The notes under the pieces were generated by a model. The model was not told the DNA's origin. It ran no database searches and saw only the letters and a list, made by a program, of their open reading frames with translations. Below, piece after piece: positions 19,463 to 27,071 of a stretch of 45,056 nt of DNA (within the stretch, counting starts at the first letter, position 1; every line of letters begins with the position of its first letter). The DNA lies in assembly GCA_945900785.1 (NCBI GenBank), contig CAMDJM010000036.1:1-45056 (forward strand), read 5' to 3'. The stretch is from Akkermansia muciniphila (GTDB lineage: Bacteria > Verrucomicrobiota > Verrucomicrobiia > Verrucomicrobiales > V1-33). Made by a program: the position numbers and the translations under genes.

Positions 19463-20931
19463 ATGGCAAACTCAGCGGTGGAATTCTTCGTCAGGAGGCC
19501 GGTGCTGATCTCTCCAAACGCACCGTCCACCAGAATCACGTCGCGGCTTTCACGCACCAGAAGTGGCACGGCAAAGCTGGCACGCAGGCCGCTGCCGCAG
19601 TGGACATAGAGCGGATGCGTGTGCGGCACTTCGGCGAGTCGTGCCGCGAGCCGGGTGTAAGGGATGTGTTTTGATCCGCGCACATGCGACTCCACATACT
19701 CTCCCGTGCTGCGCACATCGAGCACGCCTGCTCCAGGATGAGCGGCCAGCGCCCCGGCCAGTTCGGCAGTGGTGATGCGTGTTACGCTGGCAGTGAGGTC
19801 GTCGTTTTCCAAATGCTCCGGGAGCGCTTCGTCCACTGGAATCCACGACTCCACCTTGTCCAAGCCAATGCGCACGAGCTGCCGCACGGCCTCGTCCACC
19901 TCTGACTCTTCATGCACCACGAGGATGATGGCCGCATGCTCATCCACATACGAACCGGCAACGATAGGCAGCTTTCCACCCGCCAGCGGCGCAAAAAGCG
20001 AACCGGTGAGATGACGCTGCATGAACGCCACGCGGTCGTTGCGCAGATCGAGGATGACGTGCTTGCTGTCGTCGGAAACGAAGTTAGGGAGCTCATCCGC
20101 CGTGAGACGGCGTGGCTCCGGCAGCTTGCCATCTGGCAGCAGCGCAGGGCCGCGTTTGTTGTCGCGCTTCATGCGGGCGAAGTAGAGAGGCGGCTCCGGC
20201 TGGCCTGAGAGGATGTCCTTCACAAAGGCTTCCTCACTGCCCTCCAACGCCTCGCGCAGGGCTCCGTTGAAACGCCGCTCATAACCCAGCACGCTGAAAG
20301 GAATCGCGCCAAGCGCCTTGCCGCAAGCGCTGCCAGCACCGTGCGCCGGGAGGATTTGCAGGTGCTCCGACAGTGCAGCTGTGGCGCGCAGGCTGGCGTA
20401 GAGCGTGCGCGCGCCCGGCTCCATCGCTCCAACTTGCCCTGCTGCGCTTTCGAGCAAATCGGGGCGGCCCACATCACCCACAAAGATGAAGTCGCCACTC
20501 AGCAAAGCTATCGGCTCAGTCGCGCCACCGCCGAGGTCCGTGACCAGAAAGCTCATGTGTTCTGGCGTGTGCCCCGCGGAGAGGACCGCCTTCAGCTCGA
20601 TGTTGCCCACGCGGAACGTGTCGCCGTCATGCAGGAAGCGCGCATTCGCATGACCCCTGGCCCATTCAAATTGCCAGTCCGGCCCGCCCTCCGCCGAGAG
20701 ATACGTCACGGCTCCGTGATGCTCCATCAGCTCGCGTGCACCGCTGAGGTAGTCCGCATGGATGTGTGTGTCTGCCACCGATGTGATACGCAGATCATTG
20801 TCAGCGGCGACTTTCAGGTAGCGGTCAATGTCCCGCTCCGGGTCGATGACGATCGCCTCGCCGGTGCGTTGGCAGCCGATGAGGTAGGCGTTTTGTGCGA
20901 GAGCGGAGTCGGTGACCTGGCGGAGAAACAT
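19459..20931 (-). CDS. Persulfide dioxygenase-like MBL protein with two rhodanese domains
   Basis: A 490-residue fusion. The N-terminal metallo-beta-lactamase domain (about 1-240) resembles ETHE1/Blh persulfide dioxygenases: THIHADYLSG (His56, His58, Asp60), GHTPEHMSF (His121), GDFIFVGDVGRPDL (Asp147) and PAHGAGS. These enzymes oxidise glutathione persulfide to sulfite. Two rhodanese domains follow: the first (about 285-370) lacks the catalytic cysteine, and the second (about 385-480) has YVHCGSGLRAS with Cys445. Middle gene of the cassette, 41 bases after the rhodanese-DUF2892 gene and overlapping the permease start. Confidence 0.92.
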   Translation of the reverse strand: MFLRQVTDSALAQNAYLIGCQRTGEAIVIDPERDIDRYLKVAADNDLRITSVADTHIHADYLSGARELMEHHGAVTYLSAEGGPDWQFEWARGHANARFLHDGDTFRVGNIELKAVLSAGHTPEHMSFLVTDLGGGATEPIALLSGDFIFVGDVGRPDLLESAAGQVGAMEPGARTLYASLRATAALSEHLQILPAHGAGSACGKALGAIPFSVLGYERRFNGALREALEGSEEAFVKDILSGQPEPPLYFARMKRDNKRGPALLPDGKLPEPRRLTADELPNFVSDDSKHVILDLRNDRVAFMQRHLTGSLFAPLAGGKLPIVAGSYVDEHAAIILVVHEESEVDEAVRQLVRIGLDKVESWIPVDEALPEHLENDDLTASVTRITTAELAGALAAHPGAGVLDVRSTGEYVESHVRGSKHIPYTRLAARLAEVPHTHPLYVHCGSGLRASFAVPLLVRESRDVILVDGAFGEISTGLLTKNSTAEFAI

Positions 20932-20972
20932 GGTGTTCGAATGGGTGAAGGTGTTCCTGATGGTTCAGTTGG

Positions 20973-21536
20973 TTACGAGCAGGAACCCGGGGAGCAGGAC
21001 GATTGCCCGGCCACCCGGTTCCAAGGCATCCGGGACATCAGGATCGCCATCCCGCACCAGCCCGTGCTGCCTGCAAACACCAGTCCCGCGCCAAAGAATG
21101 CGCTCAGGAAAACGAAGTTTGGATGCACCGTGCGGGAGAGAATCACCCCCGTCAGAACGCCAAGGCCGATGATGATCTGCACCTGCTGCATAAGCGGGAA
21201 TACTTTTTTCTCCGCCCGGCCCACGGGCTGTCCTGCTGCCTTCCATGCGAGGATGCCGCCTTCGAGATTCTGCACATTGGTGAAACCCTTCGCCTGAAGT
21301 TTTGCTACGGCCTGCCCGCCGCGCTTGCCACTGCGGCACATGATGACCAACGGCTGGTCGCGGGCGATCTCATGGACGTGCTGCCCGATCTGACCGAGAG
21401 GCATCAAACGCGCTCCCACGACATGCTCCTCAGCATATTCGACAGGCTCTCTAACATCAATGAGGCAGTAATCGCCCTGGGCGAGCTTGGATTTGAGTTC
21501 ATCAGGGGAAATGGTGGGGGGGGTCGTGGTTTTCAT
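20973..21536 (-). CDS. Rhodanese fused to DUF2892 membrane hairpin (YgaP-like)
   Basis: A 187-residue sulfurtransferase anchored to the inner membrane. The rhodanese domain (about 8-108) shows LIDVREPVEYAEEHVVGA and the active loop MCRSGKRGG with Cys67. The C-terminal part (about 115-180) matches the DUF2892 two-helix region: QIIIGLGVLTGVIL, VFLSAFFGAGLVFAGSTGWCGMA and MPWNR. The architecture parallels YgaP, which moves sulfane sulfur at the membrane. First gene after the palindromic operator, so probably directly controlled by the divergent ArsR-type regulator. Confidence 0.93.
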   Translation of the reverse strand: MKTTTPPTISPDELKSKLAQGDYCLIDVREPVEYAEEHVVGARLMPLGQIGQHVHEIARDQPLVIMCRSGKRGGQAVAKLQAKGFTNVQNLEGGILAWKAAGQPVGRAEKKVFPLMQQVQIIIGLGVLTGVILSRTVHPNFVFLSAFFGAGLVFAGSTGWCGMAILMSRMPWNRVAGQSSCSPGSCS

Positions 21537-21584
21537 TGCGTGGGATCAGGTTGTGGTCAATTATGCTTTACAACGATTGATTTC

Positions 21585-21604
21585 ATATCGCCATATGGCG
21601 ATAT
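21585..21604. promoter_or_regulatory. Perfect 20-bp palindrome, likely ArsR-type operator
   Basis: ATATCGCCAT followed by its exact reverse complement ATGGCGATAT sits in the 87-bp gap between the divergent rhodanese (start 21536) and regulator (start 21624) genes, 20 bases before the regulator ATG. Position and perfect symmetry fit the operator of a dimeric winged-helix repressor controlling both directions. Binding is inferred, not shown. Confidence 0.75.
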
Positions 21605-21623
21605 AGCAACCAAATTCCACTAC

Positions 21624-21983
21624 ATGTCCAAAAAGAAATCCGCAGCACCGGCCAAACAGCTCAGTGACGCCGCGCTGGAACTCATCGCCACCCGCTTCCG
21701 TGCCCTCTCGGAGCCAATGCGCCTGCGCCTGCTCAACCTGCTCATGCAATCCGAGCAAACGGTCGGCCAGCTCGTCGAAGCCTCCGGTTCCGGCCAGGCC
21801 AACGTCTCCAAACATCTCGCCCTGCTGCGGGAGGCTGGCATGGTCGGCGTGCGAAAAGAGGGGCTGACCTCCGTGTGCTTCATCGCCGACCCCATCGTCA
21901 ATGAACTCTGTGACATGATGTGCTGCCGCCTGCGGGAGGAAATGGAAGGCAAAGCCAGGTCCCTGGCCTCCGGACTGGGATGA
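21624..21983 (+). CDS. ArsR/SmtB-family regulator of the sulfur cassette
   Basis: A 119-residue winged-helix repressor. The N-terminal ALELIATRFRALSEPMRLRLLNLL, the recognition helix region SGSGQANVSKHLALLREAGMV and the wing VRKEGLTSVCFIA are standard for ArsR. Four cysteines lie in the C-terminal third (85, 96, 100, 101, in LCDMMCC). Sulfide/persulfide sensors BigR and SqrR use a cysteine pair, so a thiol-based sensor is plausible given the divergent sulfur genes. However, the cysteine nearer the N-terminus used by SqrR is absent, so the sensing chemistry may differ or the ligand may be a metal. Confidence 0.92.
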   Translation: MSKKKSAAPAKQLSDAALELIATRFRALSEPMRLRLLNLLMQSEQTVGQLVEASGSGQANVSKHLALLREAGMVGVRKEGLTSVCFIADPIVNELCDMMCCRLREEMEGKARSLASGLG

Positions 21984-22004
21984 TCCCTGCTGTGCTGAGC
22001 CAGT

Positions 22005-22290
22005 TCACAACGCGCGGAGGAAAGCGACGAGGTCGGCCTTCTGATCAGAACTTGCTGCCGGGGACGATGTTGAAGTCAGCCATGGGATGCACCTGATTAC
22101 CGCGCTCCATCGGATTGACGCCTTTTTTGTCCACACTGGTGATGCCGGAGTCAAAATACGCAGAGCGTTGCACGAACCCGGTGAAGTCCTTCACCGTCTT
22201 GAGCGCCCGCAGGGAGCCGAAGGGGTGTTGGATGTTCATGCCGCGCAAAGGGGCGTGCCGATGCGATGACCCCGGCCCGGCCCATCCAAT
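22005..22290 (-). pseudogene. C-terminal remnant resembling a c-type cytochrome
   Basis: Minus-strand coding remains read MNIQHPFGSLRALKTVKDF, RSAYFDSGITSVDKKGV and MADFNIVPGSKF, then hit a stop. One base on, another frame gives DQKADLVAFLRAL and a stop at 22007-22005. That last motif is the usual C-terminus of c-type cytochromes and di-haem cytochrome c peroxidase-like proteins. No haem motif (CxxCH) is present, so only the end of the gene survives and it is frameshifted. The parent family is uncertain. The remnant borders the sulfur cassette on its right side. Confidence 0.5.
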
Positions 22291-22361
22291 CTTTTACCGG
22301 CCTCTTTGGAGGTTCCAACACTGGCAGGATGGTTGTGAAAACCAGCCAGGCCGGCAACTGG

Positions 22362-23756
22362 CTAGGCCAGAATGTCGCGCACTACCCTGCCCTCGACATC
22401 GGTGAGGCGGAAATCGCGGCCGGCGTGGCGGTAGGTGAGGCGCTCGTGGTCAAAACCGAGGGTGTGGAGGATGGTGGCGTGGAGGTCGTGCATGTGCACG
22501 GCGTTTTCCACGGGGCGGTAGCCGAAGTCATCCGTCGCGCCATACGTGAGGCCGCCCCGCACGCCGCCGCCCGCCATCCAGATGGAAAAGGCCTGCGGAT
22601 GGTGGCCACGCCCATCACCATTTTCTGCCATGGGAGTTCTGCCGAATTCGCCGCCCCAGATCACCAGGGTATCGTCCAACATGCCGCGTTGTTTCAGATC
22701 CTGCAGCAGCGCGGCCACGGGCTGGTCCACCTTGGCGCATTCGGCACGGTGACCATCGTTCACTTTGTTGTGATGATCCCAGGTGTAATCGGTGGAAACC
22801 TGGATATAGCGCACCCCGCGCTCCGCCAGTTTGCGGGCGAGCAGGCACTGGCGGGCGGCATTGTCCGTGGGGCCGGAGCCGATGCCATACATGCTGCGGG
22901 TGGCTTCGCTTTCGTCATCCAGCCCCATGATCTGCGGCATGGTGGATTGCATGCGGTAGGCGAGTTCGTAATTTTCGATCAGGCCCTGCACTCCACGGTC
23001 ACCGCTGGTCCCGTGAAGGTGCTGGCGGTTGAGTGACTGGATGAGATCGAGCTGCTGACGCTGCGAAGCCGGGTCCAGGCGGGGGTTTTTGAGATTGGAA
23101 ATCACCGCCTGGGCGATGGGGATTTCCGCTGAACCAATCACGCTGCCCTGGTGAATCGCAGGCAGAAAAGCGTTGCCGTAATTCTGCACGCCGCCATGTC
23201 CCCGGGGCGGCGAAATGGAGACAAAGGCGGGAAGGTTGGCGTTATCACTGCCCAAACCATAGCTGACCCAAGCCCCGACACTGGGCCTCACCAGGTTGGC
23301 TGCGCCGGTGTGGAGCCGCAGCAGGGCTTCGCCATGAGCCGTTCCATTGGTGTGCATGGAGCGGATCACACACAACTCATCGGCATGGCGCGCGAGGTTG
23401 GGGAACAACTCACTGATCCATTGGCCGGAGGCTCCATGCTGCTTGAATTGGAACGGCGAGCCCAGCATTGTGCCCAGCGCTTCCTTCTCCGAACCAACAT
23501 CCACGCCGTGCAGCGTTTTGCCACTGTCCTGGGTCAGCCGGGGCTTCGGATCGAATAAGTCCACGTGACTGGGCCCGCCCCACATGAAGAGAAAGATCAC
23601 CCGCTTCGCCCGGGGGGCAAAGTGCGGCCCCGGTGGTCCTGACCCCTGACTGCCGGCAGCAGCCATGGCGGACAGGGCGAGATGGCCAAAGCCGCAGGCA
23701 CTGGCCCGCAGGAAATCCCGGCGGGTCCGGGTCCGGTTGAACAGGTGGCACGACAT
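22362..23756 (-). CDS. DUF1501 protein, Tat-exported
   Basis: A 464-residue protein of the DUF1501 family, related to the alkaline phosphatase/sulfatase superfamily and abundant in Planctomycetes and Verrucomicrobia; the biochemical role is unsettled. The N-terminus has a twin-arginine signal (TRTRRDFLRASACGFGHLAL), then KRVIFLFMWGGPSHVDLFDPKP, RSMHTNGTAHGEALLRLHTG and the C-terminal VIWGGEFGRTPMAENGDGRGHHP. ATG at 23756 is preferred because it places the Tat motif at the start; an upstream ATG at 23888 lies inside the preceding gene. It follows the DUF1549/DUF1553 gene by four bases, forming the typical two-gene unit. Confidence 0.92.
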   Translation of the reverse strand: MSCHLFNRTRTRRDFLRASACGFGHLALSAMAAAGSQGSGPPGPHFAPRAKRVIFLFMWGGPSHVDLFDPKPRLTQDSGKTLHGVDVGSEKEALGTMLGSPFQFKQHGASGQWISELFPNLARHADELCVIRSMHTNGTAHGEALLRLHTGAANLVRPSVGAWVSYGLGSDNANLPAFVSISPPRGHGGVQNYGNAFLPAIHQGSVIGSAEIPIAQAVISNLKNPRLDPASQRQQLDLIQSLNRQHLHGTSGDRGVQGLIENYELAYRMQSTMPQIMGLDDESEATRSMYGIGSGPTDNAARQCLLARKLAERGVRYIQVSTDYTWDHHNKVNDGHRAECAKVDQPVAALLQDLKQRGMLDDTLVIWGGEFGRTPMAENGDGRGHHPQAFSIWMAGGGVRGGLTYGATDDFGYRPVENAVHMHDLHATILHTLGFDHERLTYRHAGRDFRLTDVEGRVVRDILA

Positions 23757-23760
23757 AAAG

Positions 23761-25953
23761 TTAGTCAATAAATTGAAAGCGGCTGGAGGAAAAAAGCGCC
23801 TGACAAGCCATCGCCCAGGCCTGCAGGAGCGGGTCCGGCTTGCCCTCACGGGTAAGACGGGCCGCTGTGCCCAGCACAAAGTCGGCAATCTGGAGTTTCT
23901 CCTCCGGCGTGGGCAGCGTGCCGAGGATCTGTTCGAAAACCTCCCCGATTTTCAATCCTCCCTCGAGGCTGATCAATGGTTTGGCCGCCGCTTCTGCCGC
24001 TGCCATCACCACCTCATCATTCATCAGAAACAGCGCCTGAGCCGGGGAGACCGTCTGGGGACGCGCTCCCATGGTGGTGTGAGGATTGGTGAAATCAAAG
24101 GCAGCAAAGACCTCGGGAAGATCATTCCGGATCACCGGCAGATAGATGCTGCGGCAATTGAAATCCGTGCGGCGGCGGTTTTTGTTATCCCCGACCGCAG
24201 TGGCCTGATCCCCCAGATAGGCGACCGTGGACTCCACCCGGGCGAGGTCCAGTTTTCCTGACAACAGAAGAATGGCATCGCGCAGTGATTCCGGATCGAG
24301 ACGCTGGCGGTTTGCCTTCCACAGCCAGCGGTTGTCAGGATCGGCTGTTTCCGCCTCCACCGGGTCACCTGCCGGCTCCGAGGCCATGGCGAAGGTGCGG
24401 CTGAGCACAATCTGACGGACCAGGCTTTTCACCGACCAGTGCGACTGCAACAGCCCGCCCGCCAGGAAATCGAGCAGTTCCGGATGGCTGGGCAATTCCC
24501 CGCTACGCCCAAAGTTGTCGACGGACTTTACAATCCCCTGACCGATGAGATGATACCAGATCCGGTTGGCCAGCACCCGGGCGGTGAGATTGCCGGCACC
24601 GTGCTCCGGATCAGTTAGCCATTGGGCCAATTCCAAGCGGCCGCTGCGGTTTTCCGGAATGACCGGCGTCTTCCCACCGCCCAGCACCGGGAGAAACCCC
24701 CGGGGGACCGCCGCCGCCCGCTGGTCAAATTGCCCGGCCATTCTCACCCATTCATCGGCTGGTTTTTCCACATCACTGGGCACCATGGCCCGGGGTGGGA
24801 TACCGGGCGGATGGGCCAGCAGGGCATCCAAATCCGTTATCAATTTTTCCTGCGCGGCATAGGGCTTCATCCTTGCCGCTTCTCCGGCCAGCGCGTCCGG
24901 GTGCTCTTTGAGCAATTGGTCCAGGCCAGCCGCATCCTCCTTTTTCAGCAGATCCAGCACACTCTTCGCCTGCTGGAGCCGTGCCGTGGTTTTCGCTTTG
25001 TCCCGCCAGAAATCCTCATAGGCGGTGTCTGCTTCAGCACCATTTTCACCCAGACCTATCAATTGTTCCATCCCCCGCTGTTCGCCCAGCATGTAGCGGG
25101 TCTCCATCACTTTGGTGGAAGTGAAAATGCCTGCCAGCGCATAGTAGTCCCGGGTGGAGACCGGCTCAAATTTGTGATCATGGCAGCGCGCACAACCCAG
25201 AGTGAGGCCAAGGAAGCCCCGCCCCACAGTATCGATCTGCTCATCGGCGATTTCCATGCGCTGCCGCTCTTCCATGTTTCCCAGCAGCACCTTTGGGCCT
25301 ATCACGAGGAAACCGGAAGCGATGCGCTGGCGGTCGCGCTGGCCGATCGATTCGTAGGGCAACAGATCTCCAGCCAATTGCTCCAGGGTGAAGCGGTCAA
25401 AAGGCAGGTCCGCATTGACCGCATCGATCACCCAGTTCCGGTAACGCCAGGCCTCGCGGAAGAGGAAGTTTTCATCCAGCCCATTGGAGTCCGCATAACG
25501 TGCCAGGTCCAGCCAGTGGCGGCCCCAGCGTTCCCCAAAGCGGGGCGAAGCCAGCAAGCGGTCCACCAACCTCTCCAGAGCATCGGGCGTTTCGTCCGCG
25601 AGGAATGCCGCCACTTCCTCCCGGGCTGGAGGCAAGCCGGTGAGCTGAAAAGAAAGCCGCCGGATCAGCACTCGGCGGCTGCTCTCCGGAGCGGGTTTCA
25701 GGCCCGCCGACGCCAGCTTCTCCACCACAAAATCATCCAGACGCCCCCGCGACCAGGCGGAGGACGGCACCGCAAATTCCTGCCGCAGCGGAGCAAAGGC
25801 CCAATGCTCCATGCCAGTCCCCGCCGCCACGCCAGCAACGGGTTGTAAAAGCATCAGCATCCCCGCCATCCTGACGATCCCGTTTTTCAGGAAAATCGCC
25901 GTGCTCGCAGCTGCCAACTTAAAGGATTCCGGCTCATGCCCAATATTCGCCAT
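23761..25953 (-). CDS. DUF1549/DUF1553 domain protein
   Basis: A secreted protein (about 730 aa) of a family characteristic of Planctomycetes and Verrucomicrobia and often linked to polysaccharide use. The DUF1549 region (about 50-260) shows RRVLIRRLSFQLTGLPP, RHWLDLARYADSNG and LTLGCARCHDHKFEPVS, which includes the CARCHDHKF signature. DUF1553 (about 420-690) shows SVDNFGRSGELPSHPELLDFLA, NRQRLDPESLRDA and ADFVLGTAARLTREGK near the end. An N-terminal cytochrome-like PSCyt1 domain, frequent in the family, is missing. Start is uncertain: ATG 25953 is used, but ATG 25869 just before a signal-like stretch, or ATG 26037, are possible. Confidence 0.88.
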   Translation of the reverse strand: MANIGHEPESFKLAAASTAIFLKNGIVRMAGMLMLLQPVAGVAAGTGMEHWAFAPLRQEFAVPSSAWSRGRLDDFVVEKLASAGLKPAPESSRRVLIRRLSFQLTGLPPAREEVAAFLADETPDALERLVDRLLASPRFGERWGRHWLDLARYADSNGLDENFLFREAWRYRNWVIDAVNADLPFDRFTLEQLAGDLLPYESIGQRDRQRIASGFLVIGPKVLLGNMEERQRMEIADEQIDTVGRGFLGLTLGCARCHDHKFEPVSTRDYYALAGIFTSTKVMETRYMLGEQRGMEQLIGLGENGAEADTAYEDFWRDKAKTTARLQQAKSVLDLLKKEDAAGLDQLLKEHPDALAGEAARMKPYAAQEKLITDLDALLAHPPGIPPRAMVPSDVEKPADEWVRMAGQFDQRAAAVPRGFLPVLGGGKTPVIPENRSGRLELAQWLTDPEHGAGNLTARVLANRIWYHLIGQGIVKSVDNFGRSGELPSHPELLDFLAGGLLQSHWSVKSLVRQIVLSRTFAMASEPAGDPVEAETADPDNRWLWKANRQRLDPESLRDAILLLSGKLDLARVESTVAYLGDQATAVGDNKNRRRTDFNCRSIYLPVIRNDLPEVFAAFDFTNPHTTMGARPQTVSPAQALFLMNDEVVMAAAEAAAKPLISLEGGLKIGEVFEQILGTLPTPEEKLQIADFVLGTAARLTREGKPDPLLQAWAMACQALFSSSRFQFID

Positions 25954-26024
25954 GCCGCTTATACGGCAAAAGAGACGGTGGCTTTGCAGCCTTTTCACCG
26001 GAACTGTGATGGGCTGCGGCCAGT

Positions 26025-26220
26025 GGTTTGACAGCATGACTCGTTGGTCAATTCTCTTTACCCAGCGGTTTCCGGACTAAATTTGAAGCATGAGTGTGGG
26101 CTGCCTGTCGGCAGTCCAATTCCGCTTCGCTCCGGTTCTGCGCCCCGGCGTCTGGTGGTTTGACCCGCTGCTCAATTCTCTTTACCCGGCGGTATTCCGG
26201 GCTAAATAGTGAAGCATGAG
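26025..26220 (+). repeat. Duplicated upstream region (two diverged copies)
   Basis: Two direct copies of a 64-70 base segment lie at 26025-26094 and 26157-26220. Each starts GGTTTGAC, contains the identical 15-mer CAATTCTCTTTACCC (26049-26063; 26173-26187) and ends GAAGCATGAG, where the ATG of the second copy starts the DUF433 gene. In the first copy the matching ATG (26090) opens only a 39-codon frame without recognisable family. The pattern suggests duplication of a promoter/leader, or loss of an earlier gene copy. Confidence 0.75.
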
Positions 26221-26434
26221 CGACCGAATTACGTTCAATCCAAATCAATGTGGGGGCAGGCCCTGTGTCCGGGGAATGCGGATCCGGGTGAAGGACGTCC
26301 TGGACTTGTTGGCGGCACGCGTCCCGCAGGCAGAAATTCTGGAGGATTACCCCTATCTTGAGGCGGCGGATATTGATGCCTGTCTGGAATATGCGGCCAT
26401 GGACGCGGATCACCCGGTATTACTGGCGCACTGA
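26216..26434 (+). CDS. DUF433 antitoxin-like protein
   Basis: A 72-residue protein of the DUF433 family, small winged-helix-like proteins usually found as putative antitoxins beside DUF5615 PIN-like proteins. Typical segments are ITFNPNQCGGRPCVRGMRIRVKDVLDLLA, QAEILEDYPYLEAADIDACLEYAA and a C-terminal DHPVLLAH. It is intact and followed after three bases by the frameshifted DUF5615 partner. With a dead partner it would be an orphan antitoxin. Confidence 0.9.
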   Translation: MSDRITFNPNQCGGRPCVRGMRIRVKDVLDLLAARVPQAEILEDYPYLEAADIDACLEYAAMDADHPVLLAH

Positions 26435-26437
26435 ACC

Positions 26438-26769
26438 ATGCGCTTTATCATTGACGCTCAACTGCCTCCAGCCTGGCTATATTGTTGAAAGATCATGGTT
26501 ATGAGGCTGATCATGTCGCTTCTGTCGGACTCCGGGATGCGGATGATACCGCAATCTGGGATTTCGCGCTGCGGCATGATGCCATCATCGTCACCAAGGA
26601 TGAGGACTTCCCACATCGTCAGAAGCAAGCCAAGATCGGCCCGCTGATTGTCTTGCTACGCATTGGGAATACCAGCCGGAGAGCATTGCTGGAGTGGTTT
26701 AATCCGTTGTTGCCCAGGATGATAAGCCTCATTGGAGACGGCGAACGTCTGATCGAAGTGCGGAAATAA
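26438..26769 (+). pseudogene. DUF5615 PIN-like toxin with a one-base deletion
   Basis: ATG at 26438 reads MRFIIDAQLPPA and then reaches a TGA within a few codons. A second frame picks up SLAILLKDHGYEADHVASVG and runs to 26769 with DDTAIWDFALRHDAIIVTKDEDF and the C-terminal part. Adding one base near 26470 would join them as AQLPPSLAILLKDHG, the normal family pattern. The family is a putative PIN-like nuclease toxin with acidic active-site residues, here in IIDAQLP and TKDEDF. The deletion would silence it unless it is a sequencing error. Confidence 0.8.
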
Positions 26770-26786
26770 AGTGAAACCATTTTCTG

Positions 26787-27071
26787 GAGCACCAGATCGG
26801 AGAGCGTTTGGCGCTTCAGCACACGGTCAAAGGAGGCCATCGCAGTTTTGACATTCTCCACATTGCTACTGCACTCCATCCTGGGGTGACGGAGTTCCTC
26901 ACGTTTGATGGAAATCAAAAAAAACTTGCCGAAGCTGAAGGGCATGACGTTAACTCTTCAGATTTACGGCGGCTACGATGGCTGGCGGTCGATCTGCTGA
27001 GTCTGCTCCGGACCAGGATGGGGAAGCGTCTGGCGTGCTTTTTGAGGTCCTGTGGCCCGCAGGTCACCTAA
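26787..27071 (+). pseudogene. C-terminal remnant of a PIN-domain (VapC-like) toxin
   Basis: The frame shows HTVKGGHRSFDILHIATALHPGVTEFLTFDGNQKKLAEAEG, the second half of VapC-type PIN ribonucleases: the D-x-LH-x-A helix and the TFD motif with its catalytic aspartate. No start or N-terminal half exists, and the frame runs about 40 codons past the usual end. It lies directly after the DUF5615 pseudogene and abuts the convergent methyltransferase gene. Confidence 0.65.

Noticed and set aside
18350..22590. Insertion sequence ends around the sulfur cassette
   Set aside because: No transposase gene, terminal inverted repeats or target-site duplication seen; only gene fragments flank it.
26090..26209. 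39-codon frame in the first copy of the duplicated leader
   Set aside because: No recognised protein; spans the second repeat copy and probably arises by chance.
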